Shown piece by piece: positions 1 to 8,814 of a DNA stretch of 53,510 bases. The DNA is taken from the NCBI RefSeq assembly GCF_003270085.1, contig NZ_QFDQ01000069.1, positions 1-53,510 on the forward strand. Reading direction: 5' to 3'. Within the stretch, counting starts at the first letter, position 1, and the number at the start of each line of letters is the position of its first letter. The position numbers were made by a program, and so were the translations under genes. The notes beneath the pieces are model-generated. The model was not told the origin of the DNA and made no database searches. It saw only the letters and a program-made list of their open reading frames with translations. Source of the stretch: Streptomyces triticisoli (GTDB taxonomy: Bacteria; Actinomycetota; Actinomycetes; Streptomycetales; Streptomycetaceae).

Positions 1-279
1 GGACATCACACACCTCCCGATCGGCACGAACTCGCACCAGTACACCCAGAATAATGCAAACACCCTATTTTGTTAGGGGCTCTAAGTGGCCGGGGGCATG
101 GGCAGACGTATCTGACGCGGTGGGCGCACAGCTGGCAGAATTGCGCGGCAACGGGGCCTCCGGTGCGACGATCCCTGGGCTCGACACCACAGGGATCTAC
201 CAGGGGCCCCGTCCTCTCGTTCATCGACTTGACAAAGCGCCAGTCGACATAACGCAACGGTGTTGCATCACGCGGGACG

Positions 280-693
280 TCATCTCTGCCTGGGTGCCCG
301 GCCGATGGCCTGCACGATGTCGTGCGGCGCGCCCTTGGGGTCCAGCAGCGCCACGGAGTCCACGGCCCGGATTTCCACGCCCTCCCCGAGGACGCGGCAG
401 TTCGAGAGGACCGTCCGCCGCGCGGTGGTGCCGAAGCCGCCGAGGACCTGCCGCCGATGTTCGGGGACGTGCTCGCCGCACAGCCAGTCCGCCCAGATCT
501 GCTTCGGGTACTTCTCGGGCTGGTCCGCGTGCAGCTTCCCGGTGACGCGCTCCAGGCCCTCGGCGTACGCCTGCGCCTCCGTCGTCCGGTGGTGGAAGGT
601 GATGCAGGTTTTCAGTTTGTGGTCCGCCATGGCCCGCAGGAGCGCGGCCTGGAGCGCCCCGAGCCGCTGCGCGGAAGCGGTCGCTCCGGACGC
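280..693 (-). pseudogene. C-terminal fragment of a DEAD/DEAH-box (helicase-associated) helicase
   Basis: This frame carries the second RecA-like half of an SF2 helicase. Visible are KLKTCITFHHRT (motif IV region), LSNCRVLGEGVEIRAVDSV (motif V) and DIVQAIGRAPRQ, which is motif VI with the usual L replaced by P. It opens after an in-frame stop at 694-696 and ends at 280 directly after motif VI, so the ATPase half and the helicase-associated C-terminal repeats are both missing. About 138 codons remain of a family that usually exceeds 700 residues. The flanks contain no continuation in other frames that I could see. I read it as a truncated remnant, not a functional gene; that such helicases are frequent in Streptomyces accessory DNA is family knowledge. 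Confidence 0.7.
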
Positions 694-815
694 TCACCGG
701 ATGAGCTCGATCCGGCGATGCCGTGTCGGGCGTACCAGGGCCTCGCACTCGTCGGTCAAGGCAGGATCGGATGGCTGTCGGGCCGTACCGAGCGCTGGGA
801 GCCCGTGGAAGGCGA

Positions 816-846
816 GGCGGCCACCCGGGACACCCGGGTGGCCGCC
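816..846 (-). terminator. Strong hairpin terminator of the protease operon
   Basis: A perfect 14-bp stem (GGCGGCCACCCGGG against its complement) closes on a 3-nt loop at 830-832. It begins 28 nt after the stop of the S8 protease gene on the minus strand. There is no clear U-tract, which is normal for Streptomyces hairpin terminators. Confidence 0.8.
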
Positions 847-874
847 CCACGCACTCGCTGGAGAGCGATCCGGT

Positions 875-1984
875 TCAGCGCTTCTCCGTACCGCTCTTAC
901 GGGCCTTGCCGGCGGCAGCGCCCGCGTACTTCACGGCGGCAGCAGCGTCCGCGATGCCCCAGCCGTAGACCGGCGAGTAGACGCCCGTCATGCCGGTGCC
1001 CGGCTGGCGGGCCGTGTCGAGCAGTGCGTCCTCGACGTTGGCCAGCGTCCGGCCCTGTGCGAAGAGCAGGGCGGCGACACCCGCTACGTGCGGCGTGGCC
1101 ATGGACGTGCCGGCGTAGTAGTCGTAGTCCTTCTGGCCGCAGGACGCGGATCCGGTGCCGACCGGCACGGTGGACACGATGTCGTCCTTGCACGAGGTCA
1201 GTCCCGCGCCCCCTGGAGCGGCGACGGCCTTCAGGTCGAGCTTGTTCGGCAGTTCGGAGAACCAGCTCTTCAGCTCGTTGCGGTCGGTCGAAGCCACACA
1301 GATGGCGCCGGGCTCCCACGCCGGGGTGTTGCAGACCGCGGTGGCCGAGTTCCCGGCGGCGGCGATGACCGAGGTGCCCTGGGCGTTGGCATACTTGATC
1401 GCTTCGGTCACCGACGACTCCAGGCCGGTGAGGGTGATGACCTGCGTTCCCGCGAGCCCGCCGAGGCTCATGTTGATCACGTCGGCGCCGTGGTCCACCG
1501 ACCACCGTATGCCGGCGGCGATGTCCTCGAAGGTGCCGCTGCCTTCCTCGAGCACCTTGACCGGCATGATCTTGGCGTTCGGCGCGACTCCGGCGACACC
1601 GGTGCCGTTGTTGGCGACGGCGGCCACGATGCCGGCGACGTGGGTGCCGTGCTCGTCGCCGTTGTTCTGTCCGTCCGGACCGCGGAAGTCACCGTTCCCG
1701 CACGGCTGGCCCGCCGTGGCGCAGCCGGTGAACGTGGCGCCTGCCACCAGGTTGCTCTTGAGATCGGGGTGGGTCAGGTCCACCCCGGTGTCGACGACGG
1801 CGACGACGGCACCCCCACCGGTGCTGGTGGCCCAGGCCTGTTCGGCGCGGACCTGGTTCAGGCCCCACTGGTCGCCGCTCAGCGGGTCATTGGTGCCGGC
1901 ATGCGCGAGGCCTGCCGATGTGCTCAACAGGGCGGCGGCGCCGATGAGTGACGCGGCCATGGCAAACTTGCTGCTGCGATACAT
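875..1984 (-). CDS. Secreted S8 family serine peptidase (subtilase)
   Basis: A 369-residue subtilisin-like endopeptidase. It has a Sec-type signal peptide (MYRSSKFAMAASLIGAAALL..., probable cleavage after AHA at about residue 29). The catalytic triad is complete: Asp65 in VVDTGVDLTHPDL, His112 in HGTHVAGI, Ser294 in GTSMATPHVAG, with the oxyanion Asn at about 212 (AAAGNSA). There is almost no propeptide between signal and catalytic domain, so it is shorter than typical pro-subtilases; the tail is short and basic (KARKSGTEKR). The ATG has AGGAGAGG upstream. It starts 36 bp after the M36 metalloprotease gene on the same strand, so the two are probably co-transcribed and end at the hairpin at 816-846. 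Role: extracellular protein degradation. Specificity cannot be read from sequence. Confidence 0.93.
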   Translation of the reverse strand: MYRSSKFAMAASLIGAAALLSTSAGLAHAGTNDPLSGDQWGLNQVRAEQAWATSTGGGAVVAVVDTGVDLTHPDLKSNLVAGATFTGCATAGQPCGNGDFRGPDGQNNGDEHGTHVAGIVAAVANNGTGVAGVAPNAKIMPVKVLEEGSGTFEDIAAGIRWSVDHGADVINMSLGGLAGTQVITLTGLESSVTEAIKYANAQGTSVIAAAGNSATAVCNTPAWEPGAICVASTDRNELKSWFSELPNKLDLKAVAAPGGAGLTSCKDDIVSTVPVGTGSASCGQKDYDYYAGTSMATPHVAGVAALLFAQGRTLANVEDALLDTARQPGTGMTGVYSPVYGWGIADAAAAVKYAGAAAGKARKSGTEKR

Positions 1985-2020
1985 GTGTTCCTCTCCTGGG
2001 TGACGGCCTGGACGGGGTAC

Positions 2021-5000
2021 TCAGCCGGCATGCTGCGCGGTAAGGGTGAACTGGTAGTCGGCGCCGTACAGGTAGAGCAGTCCGACGTACGCCGCGCCCG
2101 GGGCGATCACGACCTTCTGGCCCGGAACCGCGAAGTCGCCGGTGATCGGCTTGCACGCCGAGTCGTAGAAGAACATCTGCATCTCGCCCAGTTGGCTCTC
2201 CGGTTCGGTGTACGACGCCACGTGCAGTCCGTCGCCCCAGCCCGCCGGCAGCTTCATGATCCACGCGTCGGCGCCCTGAGCGGCCGGCGGTGTGCCGCAG
2301 GCGGCCTGCCACGAGGCCACGGTCGCGCCGGGGCGGTAGGGCTCGGTGCCGGGGAGGTACCACTGTCCCTGCGGCTCACCGGCCTGGATCGTTCCCGACT
2401 CGCTGACCGGCTCGCCCGGCGTGAACGGCATCGGCTCGACACCGGAGGCGTTGCCGAACACCTGCAGTTCGGACAGCACGCCGTACGTCTTCGTCTCGCC
2501 CTGGATGGAGTCGATGAAGACCCGGACATGGCTCGCCGTGACCGGTGTGTCCAGCTTCAGGGTCTGGATCAGCATGTCCGGCGCCGTCGGCCGCGGAGCC
2601 GGGGCACCGAACGTGCCCGCCTTGACCGTCTTCCACCGCACACCGTCGGTCGAGGTCTGGACCGTGAAGTCCTTGGTCACGTTGAAACGTCCGGCCGTCG
2701 TCGGCTTGAGTGTGCTGACCGCGATGCGGGAGACCTGTGCCTGCTTGGCCAGCTTCACCTCGGCGACGTGGCTCGCGCCCGCGTTGTACGGCTTACCCTC
2801 GTCCTTGGTCTTCCAGGCGGTCGCTTCGGTGTCGTCGATCAGGAAGCTCGCGGGAAGGCCGTCGTCCTGGCTGGAGGTCTTCACGACGGTCGCGCCGTTG
2901 TGCTGGGAGGCGAGGTTCGGCGCCAGCTTGAGGGTCCGCGCAGTGGTCTGGCCCGACTGCACCTGAAGGCCCCGGAACTTCTGTATGCCGAAGCCGCGTG
3001 CCTGGACGGTCATCGTGTAGGTGCCGTCGACCATCGGCGCCGAGACGGCACCGCCCGGGCCCGTCCTTCCGAGCGGGGTCACCCGGGCCTCGAACTCACC
3101 GATGATCACCCGGGCATCGGCGATGGGCTCGCCGGTGGAGGCGTTGACCAGCTTGACGGCGAGCATGCCGTTGCGCGACGGGGCCGCATGGTCGAAGCCC
3201 GGCTTCGGGTCCGTGTCGTCGGGTCCCGCTGTCGCGGCCGACAGGCCCGCGCCACGGCGGGCGAACGCGGTCCAGACGGCGTCGGTGTTGTCGCCGTGGA
3301 ACCGGAGGGTGTCTGCGTCGAGGACGGCGTCGCGCATCTCGAGGAACGACGGCGACGGCGGGGACAGCGGCATGGCGTCGGTCACGAGGTGTTCGGCGAT
3401 GTCGCTGCCCGCCTTGTTGCCGTGCCGGTCGACCAGGGCGCGGCGCAGGTCCCAGAGCATGGCGGTCCAGATCTCGCCGTCCGCGTGGACCTCAGGGCCC
3501 GTGATGTCGTAGCCGTAGTCGCCGTACGTCAGCGGGCTCTTGTCGAAGGACCAGTTGCGGATGCCCCGCTCGGCGTTCCCCACGGCGTACTCGCCGACCA
3601 CGGCCTTGTCGTAGAGCCCCTCGCGGCCCAGGTGGTTGATGGCGTACCAGTCGCCCCAGCCCTCGCCCATCGCGCCGGACTGCTCGCCGCCGAGCGAGCC
3701 GAGGCCGCCGCCGCCGACGTACCGGTTGGACAGACCGTGGCTGTACTCGTGCTGGATCACGGTCTGGTCGAAGTTGCCGTCGGCGTACGGGCCCTCGAAC
3801 GTGTCGTTGATCGGCTCCCACAGGTACATGCTGGAGAAGGACGGGATGCCGTCGGGCAGGGTCAGCATGTTGGCGTTGTTCCGGCCGAGGTAGGTCGGCA
3901 CGCCACCGGTCGCGGCACCGGAGTGCGCGAGACCGCTGATCGGGTCACCGCCCTTGCCGCCCTTGCCGAAGTTGTTGATCTGGAAGTTGCCGGCGGTCTC
4001 GGTGAAGCCGAACTGGTAGTACTCGTCGTGGATCCGGTTGTGGTGGTAGAAGAGGTTGGTCACGGCGGGGTCGCGGTCCAGCACGTACGAGGGTGGCAGC
4101 GTCTGGCCCTTGGTGCGGGCCCAGTTGGAGCCGAACGCGTAGTTGAACTGCGCCGTCGGGCTGACGGGCCGGTTGTGTTCGTCGGTCGGCGCCAGGGGTG
4201 CCGTGTACTGCGCGAAGGTGTTGGCGTTGTTGCCGAGCGTGGTGGGGCCGGGAAGTCCCGCGGCCCCGGTCGGGTCGACCCAGCCGCCCGGCGACGATGC
4301 GTTCGCACCGAAGCTCTTGATGACCGGCCTGCCGCCCTGAGGAGCGCCCGGGAAGTTCTCGTATACCGTGCCCTCGGGCTCCAGGGGGCCTTCGTGCTGC
4401 ACCAGGGAGTGCCTGGCCAACGTCTTGCCGGTCGCCGCGTCGACGACCACGCCCCACGCCTCGTCGAGGCTCTTGATGAACAGCACGCTGTACGCCGGAA
4501 GGGCGCCGCCGGCTGTTGGGAACGCGACCTTGCGGACCCGTTGCACCTGCGCGAACGGCCCGGCCGCGAACACCTGGTAGCCGGCCTGGGTCTCACCCGT
4601 CGACTTGGGGGCGAAGTTGGACGTAGGGGACAGTGACGACACGACGGCGGTGAGTGCGTCGGCCGGGGACTTGTCGAACCCGGCGAGCATGCCGCCGCTC
4701 CGTACCGGGTCGCCGGCGTAGGACAGCACCCGGCCGTCCTTGGACACGGTCACCGTCATCACGCCGCCGTACGCGGCCTCGACGCCGTCGAAGGTCTGCG
4801 TGAAACTCACCACCCGGGCGCCGATGCCCGGAAGTTCATGGTTGCGCCGCACCGCAAGCGCCTCGACGTCCGCGGCCGACAGGCCGAACACCGCGCGGTG
4901 CTCCTGCAGCCAGCCCCTCGCGATCGCGAGCGGCTCGCCGGACTGAGGGCCGGTGAGATATCCGCCGGGCGCACGCACGGTCCGCGGCGTGCCGTAGATG

Positions 5001-5254
5001 GCGTTCCAGGTGATTTCCGGCGATATATCTCCTGGGGTGGATCTCAGCAGCGCCGCCACGGCCGCGAGCTGCTCTTCGGTGGGTGGCAGGGCCGGCAGGT
5101 CGCGCCGTACGTCGGTGGACTCGCGCGGGATGTCACCGGCGACGGCCGGCGCCGGGCCGGACGGCTGGTCATCGATTGCGGCGCCGGCGACCGTCGGTGT
5201 CGCCATCAGCGCGGCGGTGAGCGCGGACACAACCAACTTGCGGGATGCGTTCAT
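2021..5254 (-). CDS. Secreted M36 family (fungalysin-type) zinc metalloprotease with C-terminal accessory domains
   Basis: A 1077-residue extracellular metalloprotease. I start it at ATG 5254 (MNASRKLVVSALTAALMATP...), which gives a clean signal peptide ending near AGA (residue about 25) with a GGAC-type ribosome site; the frame stays open upstream but runs into the divergent regulator. After an FTP-like propeptide (about 60-320) comes the M36 catalytic domain with the zinc motif His502-Glu503-x-x-His506 (HEYSH) and the downstream GAMGEGWGD segment supplying the third ligand, Glu531. C-terminal of this are a carboxypeptidase-regulatory-like beta domain (STGEPIADARV) and a discoidin/F5-8C-like domain (DGLPASFLIDDTEATAWKT), both plausible substrate- or wall-binding modules. 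It is first in an operon with the S8 protease. The divergent LuxR-type gene is the obvious candidate regulator, an inference from position. Confidence 0.92.
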   Translation of the reverse strand: MNASRKLVVSALTAALMATPTVAGAAIDDQPSGPAPAVAGDIPRESTDVRRDLPALPPTEEQLAAVAALLRSTPGDISPEITWNAIYGTPRTVRAPGGYLTGPQSGEPLAIARGWLQEHRAVFGLSAADVEALAVRRNHELPGIGARVVSFTQTFDGVEAAYGGVMTVTVSKDGRVLSYAGDPVRSGGMLAGFDKSPADALTAVVSSLSPTSNFAPKSTGETQAGYQVFAAGPFAQVQRVRKVAFPTAGGALPAYSVLFIKSLDEAWGVVVDAATGKTLARHSLVQHEGPLEPEGTVYENFPGAPQGGRPVIKSFGANASSPGGWVDPTGAAGLPGPTTLGNNANTFAQYTAPLAPTDEHNRPVSPTAQFNYAFGSNWARTKGQTLPPSYVLDRDPAVTNLFYHHNRIHDEYYQFGFTETAGNFQINNFGKGGKGGDPISGLAHSGAATGGVPTYLGRNNANMLTLPDGIPSFSSMYLWEPINDTFEGPYADGNFDQTVIQHEYSHGLSNRYVGGGGLGSLGGEQSGAMGEGWGDWYAINHLGREGLYDKAVVGEYAVGNAERGIRNWSFDKSPLTYGDYGYDITGPEVHADGEIWTAMLWDLRRALVDRHGNKAGSDIAEHLVTDAMPLSPPSPSFLEMRDAVLDADTLRFHGDNTDAVWTAFARRGAGLSAATAGPDDTDPKPGFDHAAPSRNGMLAVKLVNASTGEPIADARVIIGEFEARVTPLGRTGPGGAVSAPMVDGTYTMTVQARGFGIQKFRGLQVQSGQTTARTLKLAPNLASQHNGATVVKTSSQDDGLPASFLIDDTEATAWKTKDEGKPYNAGASHVAEVKLAKQAQVSRIAVSTLKPTTAGRFNVTKDFTVQTSTDGVRWKTVKAGTFGAPAPRPTAPDMLIQTLKLDTPVTASHVRVFIDSIQGETKTYGVLSELQVFGNASGVEPMPFTPGEPVSESGTIQAGEPQGQWYLPGTEPYRPGATVASWQAACGTPPAAQGADAWIMKLPAGWGDGLHVASYTEPESQLGEMQMFFYDSACKPITGDFAVPGQKVVIAPGAAYVGLLYLYGADYQFTLTAQHAG

Positions 5255-5324
5255 GGGCAGTCCTCGGCTGGAAGAGAGGCGACGGCCGCGGTCCCGTCGA
5301 AGGAAATGAAAGCTTCGACTCCGC

Positions 5325-5343
5325 TTCTTGGACAATCCAAGAA
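5325..5343. promoter_or_regulatory. Perfect 19-bp palindrome (operator) in the protease/LuxR divergent region
   Basis: TTCTTGGA-CAA-TCCAAGAA is a perfect inverted repeat of 8 bp with a 3-bp spacer. It lies in the 111-bp gap between the divergent M36 protease and LuxR-type genes and overlaps the -35 element of the latter. I infer an operator for a dimeric regulator, most simply the adjacent LuxR protein; this is not shown by sequence alone. Confidence 0.7.
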
Positions 5344-5356
5344 CTGCACCTATTCT
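5328..5356 (+). promoter_or_regulatory. Predicted sigma70/HrdB-type promoter of a leaderless LuxR gene
   Basis: TTGGAC (5328-5333), a 17-bp spacer and TATTCT (5351-5356) form a good vegetative-type promoter. The -10 box ends 9 nt before the ATG at 5366 and no Shine-Dalgarno sequence precedes that ATG. Transcription would therefore begin at or next to the start codon, giving a leaderless mRNA. Confidence 0.65.
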
Positions 5357-5365
5357 TGCTCGCAC

Positions 5366-7063
5366 ATGAGCGACAACGTGTCCGGTGCCCGGCCCCCGCT
5401 CCTTCCGGGCCAGCCCCATGCGTCCTTCGCCAAGAACGTGTCGGCCGCCGTCCAGGAACACGTACGGCACGCCGAATCGGCCGCGCTCCGCGGCCGGGTC
5501 GACCTCGGTTTCGAAGCGCTGCACTGGTCCCTGGTGTCGCTGCCGCCGCTCGCCGACGACGACCGGGTCGCCCTGGCCGAGATGGTCTCCATGCTCACCC
5601 GCTGGGGAGCACCCGGCCCCGTCCCCTGGACGCTCCTCGACGACCTGGCCGCCGCATGCCACACCCCCCGTGCACGCGGTGCCGTGCTCCTCGCACAGGC
5701 ACGCGCCGCCCGGGGAAAGGCGATAACCGAGTACGGCACCCGGGCCCTCTTCGAGTTCACCGCGGCGGGAGACATCGGGGGACAGGCCCTCGCCCTGAGC
5801 CGGATGTCCTTCCCCTCCGACGCCGGCCTCAGCCCCTCCTACCGGCGGCAGCTCGCCCGCCGGGGCCTGACCCTGGCTCAGCAGTCCGGCGAACCATGGA
5901 TCATCGCCCTCGTCGCCGGGATGCTGGCCGCCGTCGAGACCTACCAGGGACGCAAACGCGCACCCAAGCGCTGGCAACAGGCCGCCTCACTGCTGCCGGC
6001 CGACCTCGACGCGGTCACCGGGGAGATCGCCGCGCTGAACTATCTGAACTGGGCGCTGACCTCCGCGTACGTCGGCGACTATCCGACCGCTTTGGAGGCC
6101 GTCGCCCGTGGGCGGGTGGTGGGCCGGGGCCCCTGGGTCAACAAGTTCGCCGCGATCGAGGCGCTCGTACGGCACCGTACGGGACACCTGGACGCCGCGA
6201 GAGAGCAGGCCGCCGTCGCGATGGCAGGCGCCGCACCGGGCATACGGGAACTCGGCGCGGCCGTCGCCGCCGCGGTGACATTCGAGACGGCCCCCCGCCT
6301 CCAGCACGACGACCTCGAGGCGGTCGTCACGGTCGCGTACGCGACCTCGCCCCCGTGCGGGGCGAGCGCGGCGGCGACCCTCGCGTACACACGCCATGCT
6401 CGCCGCGAGCCGCGCCCGGCGCGCGGACTGCCCCGGATCCTGCGGAAGGCACGCGAGACCGAGCACCACTTCGGCTGGGAGGACGCCCTGCTCGCGCTGA
6501 CCGAGATCGCACCCGACGCGGCGCGGGCCGAGGCCGCCGCCATGTCCCGGCTCTGGTCGCCGTATCCGCGCGCCGCCGCGATCCGTTCGATCGTCGAGGG
6601 ACACCTCGCGGGCAAGCGGGGCTGGGCGTCTCTGATCGAGGGCGCGGACGCCCTCGTCGAGATGGGCGAGCCGATCACCGCAGGCCGCGCCTACCACGCA
6701 GCCGCGAAGGTGGCACCCTCTCCGGCCGAACGGGCCCGCGCCCGCGACCGCGCCGCCGAGCTCCTCACCACCGCGGGAGCCGACAGATCACTCGCCGCGC
6801 TCGCCCGTAACCGCTCACTGCACCGCGGCCTGCTGCATGTGCCGGAAAACCAGCGCCACCATGTGAACGCCGGGCTCACCCCCCGTGAGCGCGACGTCGC
6901 ACTGCTCGCGGCCCAGGGGCTCACCGCGGTGGAGATCGCCGACCATCTGGGCATCACAGTCGGCACCGCGCGCAACTACGTCATGAACGTCCGCCGGAAG
7001 TTCGGCTCGGTACCCAAGCGGCGCCTGGCGCTGGTACTCGGCATCGTCGGCGAGCTCGACTGA
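5366..7063 (+). CDS. Large LuxR-type transcriptional regulator (C-terminal HTH)
   Basis: A 565-residue protein. The long N-terminal part (about 1-490) is alpha-helical, alanine-rich and TPR-like, with no Walker A motif, so it is not a LAL-type ATPase. The last 60 residues form a LuxR/GerE helix-turn-helix: LTPRERDVALLAAQG followed by TAVEIADHLGITVGTARNYV, at about 505-555. The ATG at 5366 is chosen because a promoter ends 9 nt upstream, implying leaderless translation; the frame is open further upstream but that would run through the promoter and the divergent gene. It is divergent from the M36/S8 protease operon and probably regulates it and itself through the palindrome at 5325-5343. The ligand of the helical domain is unknown. 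Confidence 0.88.
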   Translation: MSDNVSGARPPLLPGQPHASFAKNVSAAVQEHVRHAESAALRGRVDLGFEALHWSLVSLPPLADDDRVALAEMVSMLTRWGAPGPVPWTLLDDLAAACHTPRARGAVLLAQARAARGKAITEYGTRALFEFTAAGDIGGQALALSRMSFPSDAGLSPSYRRQLARRGLTLAQQSGEPWIIALVAGMLAAVETYQGRKRAPKRWQQAASLLPADLDAVTGEIAALNYLNWALTSAYVGDYPTALEAVARGRVVGRGPWVNKFAAIEALVRHRTGHLDAAREQAAVAMAGAAPGIRELGAAVAAAVTFETAPRLQHDDLEAVVTVAYATSPPCGASAAATLAYTRHARREPRPARGLPRILRKARETEHHFGWEDALLALTEIAPDAARAEAAAMSRLWSPYPRAAAIRSIVEGHLAGKRGWASLIEGADALVEMGEPITAGRAYHAAAKVAPSPAERARARDRAAELLTTAGADRSLAALARNRSLHRGLLHVPENQRHHVNAGLTPRERDVALLAAQGLTAVEIADHLGITVGTARNYVMNVRRKFGSVPKRRLALVLGIVGELD

Positions 7064-7128
7064 ACTCGGCAGCACGAACGCGCACCGGGTTGTGGCGCGG
7101 ACCGGCAGCCGGGCGTTCAAGCTGCGGC

Positions 7129-7169
7129 GCGAGGCCGCGACCGGCCCCCCGTTCCGGTCGCGGCCTCGC
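7129..7169 (+). terminator. Strong GC-rich hairpin terminator after the LuxR gene
   Basis: A perfect 16-bp stem (GCGAGGCCGCGACCGG and its complement) with a 9-nt loop at 7145-7153, 65 nt beyond the LuxR stop codon. It could also stop leftward transcription from the decayed region to the right. Confidence 0.85.
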
Positions 7170-7195
7170 CGATGTGCAGATGGGGCATGGGCGGG

Positions 7196-7390
7196 TCAGC
7201 AGCCGGCCGCGGACGCCGGACCGGAGCAGCAAGTACTGCCCTTCTTCACGGCCATGGTGCCGGCGTTCGCCTTGACGATGTACACCTCCTGCGGCTCCTG
7301 GTCCGGGCCGTGGACCCAGACCTTGTCCTGGAGGGCGTAGCAACAGGTGGTCGTCGTTCTCCTCGGTGATGGCGAGGCCTGCCTTGACCC
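7196..7390 (-). pseudogene. 3' remnant of an ArsI/CadI-type vicinal-oxygen-chelate metal-resistance gene
   Basis: Reading leftward, KAGLAITEEND in one frame continues as TTCCYALQDKVWVHGP in another, then EPQEVYIVKANAGTM and a Cys-rich end (CCSGPASAAGC). This is the C-terminal third of the ArsI/cadmium-induced protein family (TCCYA-QDKVWV and EVY motifs, terminal Cys pairs). One extra base near 7347 separates the two frames, and the N-terminal two thirds are absent. The gene is dead, but it indicates that the neighbourhood once carried arsenic/metal-resistance cargo. Family identity is from memory of conserved motifs. Confidence 0.65.
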
Positions 7391-7436
7391 TCCCCTCATA
7401 GCGTGAAAACCGTGACTGCAGGAGAAGTTGGGAGTC

Positions 7437-7640
7437 ATGGCGGAGGGGCGACGGAAGTTCGATTCGGAGTTCCGTGGGGGGGGTTGTACGGATCGTGACG
7501 GAGACCGGCAAGTCGATAGCCGAGGTCGCGAGGGATCAACGAGACCACCCTGGCCAGCTGGGTGGCCCGGGCTCGCCGGGCCGGAACCGCGCCGGCCGAC
7601 GTCAGCGACGAGCTGGAGTTCAAGGCCATCCTCCGCCAGG
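7437..7640 (+). pseudogene. Decayed IS3-type transposase OrfA (HTH) fragment
   Basis: ATG 7437 begins MAEGRRKFDSEF, then with a frame change VVRIVTETGKSIAEVARD, then NETTLASWVARARRAG in a third frame. Joined, these give the classic N-terminal helix-turn-helix of IS3-family OrfA. At least two frameshifts break it and no OrfB integrase follows. Confidence 0.65.
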
Positions 7641-8764
7641 TGCGGGCCGTGGACAGCGACGCCTGCGACGAGGCGATAGAACGGCCCCAGCACTCAGATC
7701 GCGTACTCCCTCAGGTGACGAAGGCCGCCGAAGACGCGCGTCGGACTGCTGACGGCCGCGCGGGCGGTACCCGCCTCGCCGGTGAAAGGTGAGTGAGGCG
7801 GGCCTGATGAGCGACCGCTGTCCGGTCGGAGGGCGTGGGATCCACTCTGACACAGGCGTCGCCGATGGTGAGGTACCTGCGGCCGGAACGAGCCGTTTTC
7901 CGCCGATGTGCTATCACCCGTTGGCCCTGCCGTCACGCTGCACGGGAATCCACGCCCTGGCAGATGTTCCACTGGCGGAGGTCGAGGTCCTCGGCGGACT
8001 GGGCGGCGAGCCGCGCCATCACCCACAGCTGCGTTTCGATCAAATGCTGGCGCAGCTTGCCGGCCGCCGCCTCGGTGATCGCCGTGTCGACGGGGGCCAG
8101 GATTTGGCTGCGGTACCAGCCCTCGACGGACACGAGCGTCACGGTGTCCCCGGCGCGTACCACCTTGGCTCGGGTCTGCCGTGACCCTTCAGGCTCATAC
8201 CGCCCCCTCTGTCTGTGTGTCGTTGTGCGCGGGGGGCTTGAAAGGATCATGCACGCCATCCAGGCCCAGCGGTAGGGGTGTGACCGGTTCAGTCTTCCGT
8301 AATGGAAGAGGCGCAGCCGTGGCGTAGAAGCAAGTCCAGGCCGGCGGGACTTGATCAGGGCCCCGCCGGAGGCGCTCCGGGGACAGACTTGGGTGATCAG
8401 TCCAGGGACCGGCGCGCAGCCGACAAAGCCGGAGCCACTGCTTGCACCAGGGGCCCCGCTGATCACTTGCCTGAAACGAAGCCACCAGCATCAAGTCTTC
8501 GAGGCTCTCCCACACGAACACGTGGCGGTGCCCTCCCGCTGGGGCAACCTGGTCGATGCAGCCCGGCTTGCGGTTGCAACCCTTGCGTAGGCCGATACGG
8601 CCGGGTCCCGGCCGGCCTGCAGACTCGAAGAACCACCGCTCACCATCCGCCATGACGTGGGCAGCGTCCTCGCCACTGGGGAGGCCTTCAGCCGCACCGC
8701 GCTGCCAGATGATCTCAGGAAGCGTTCCCGAGTAGTTGCCGCCCGCGCGGCGCGCAAAGACCAC
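7641..8764. other. Unresolved, probably degraded region between IS3 remnant and RiPP precursor
   Basis: No gene is clearly recognisable here. On the minus strand, 7933-8250 stays open with protein-like composition (RAGDTVTLVSVEGWYRSQ, LRQHLIETQLWVMARLAAQ) but has no convincing start or ribosome site. A second minus-strand stretch at about 8450-8757 (SGTLPEIIWQRG, GEDAAHVMADGERWFF) also looks once-coding and changes frame. Neither resembles a lanthionine synthetase, radical-SAM enzyme or peptidase that would modify the adjacent peptide. Confidence 0.4.
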
Positions 8765-8798
8765 GATGGGTCCCGGACCAGGGGATCCGGGACCCATC
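8765..8798 (-). terminator. Hairpin directly downstream of the RiPP precursor gene
   Basis: A perfect 13-bp stem (GATGGGTCCCGGA and its complement) with an 8-nt loop, starting 16 nt after the stop codon of the precursor gene. In known lantibiotic operons such a hairpin attenuates read-through into modification genes; here none follow, so it most likely ends a one-gene transcript. Confidence 0.8.
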
Positions 8799-8814
8799 GG
8801 GCTGGACGCTGCTG

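Noticed and set aside
1985..4636. Long open frame of over 880 codons on the plus strand
   Set aside because: It is antisense to the M36 protease gene, Arg/Val/Gly-rich without family features; typical high-GC shadow frame.
7933..8797. RiPP modification enzyme downstream of the precursor peptide
   Set aside because: The frames here change, are short and show no LanM, LanC, YcaO, radical-SAM or peptidase motifs.
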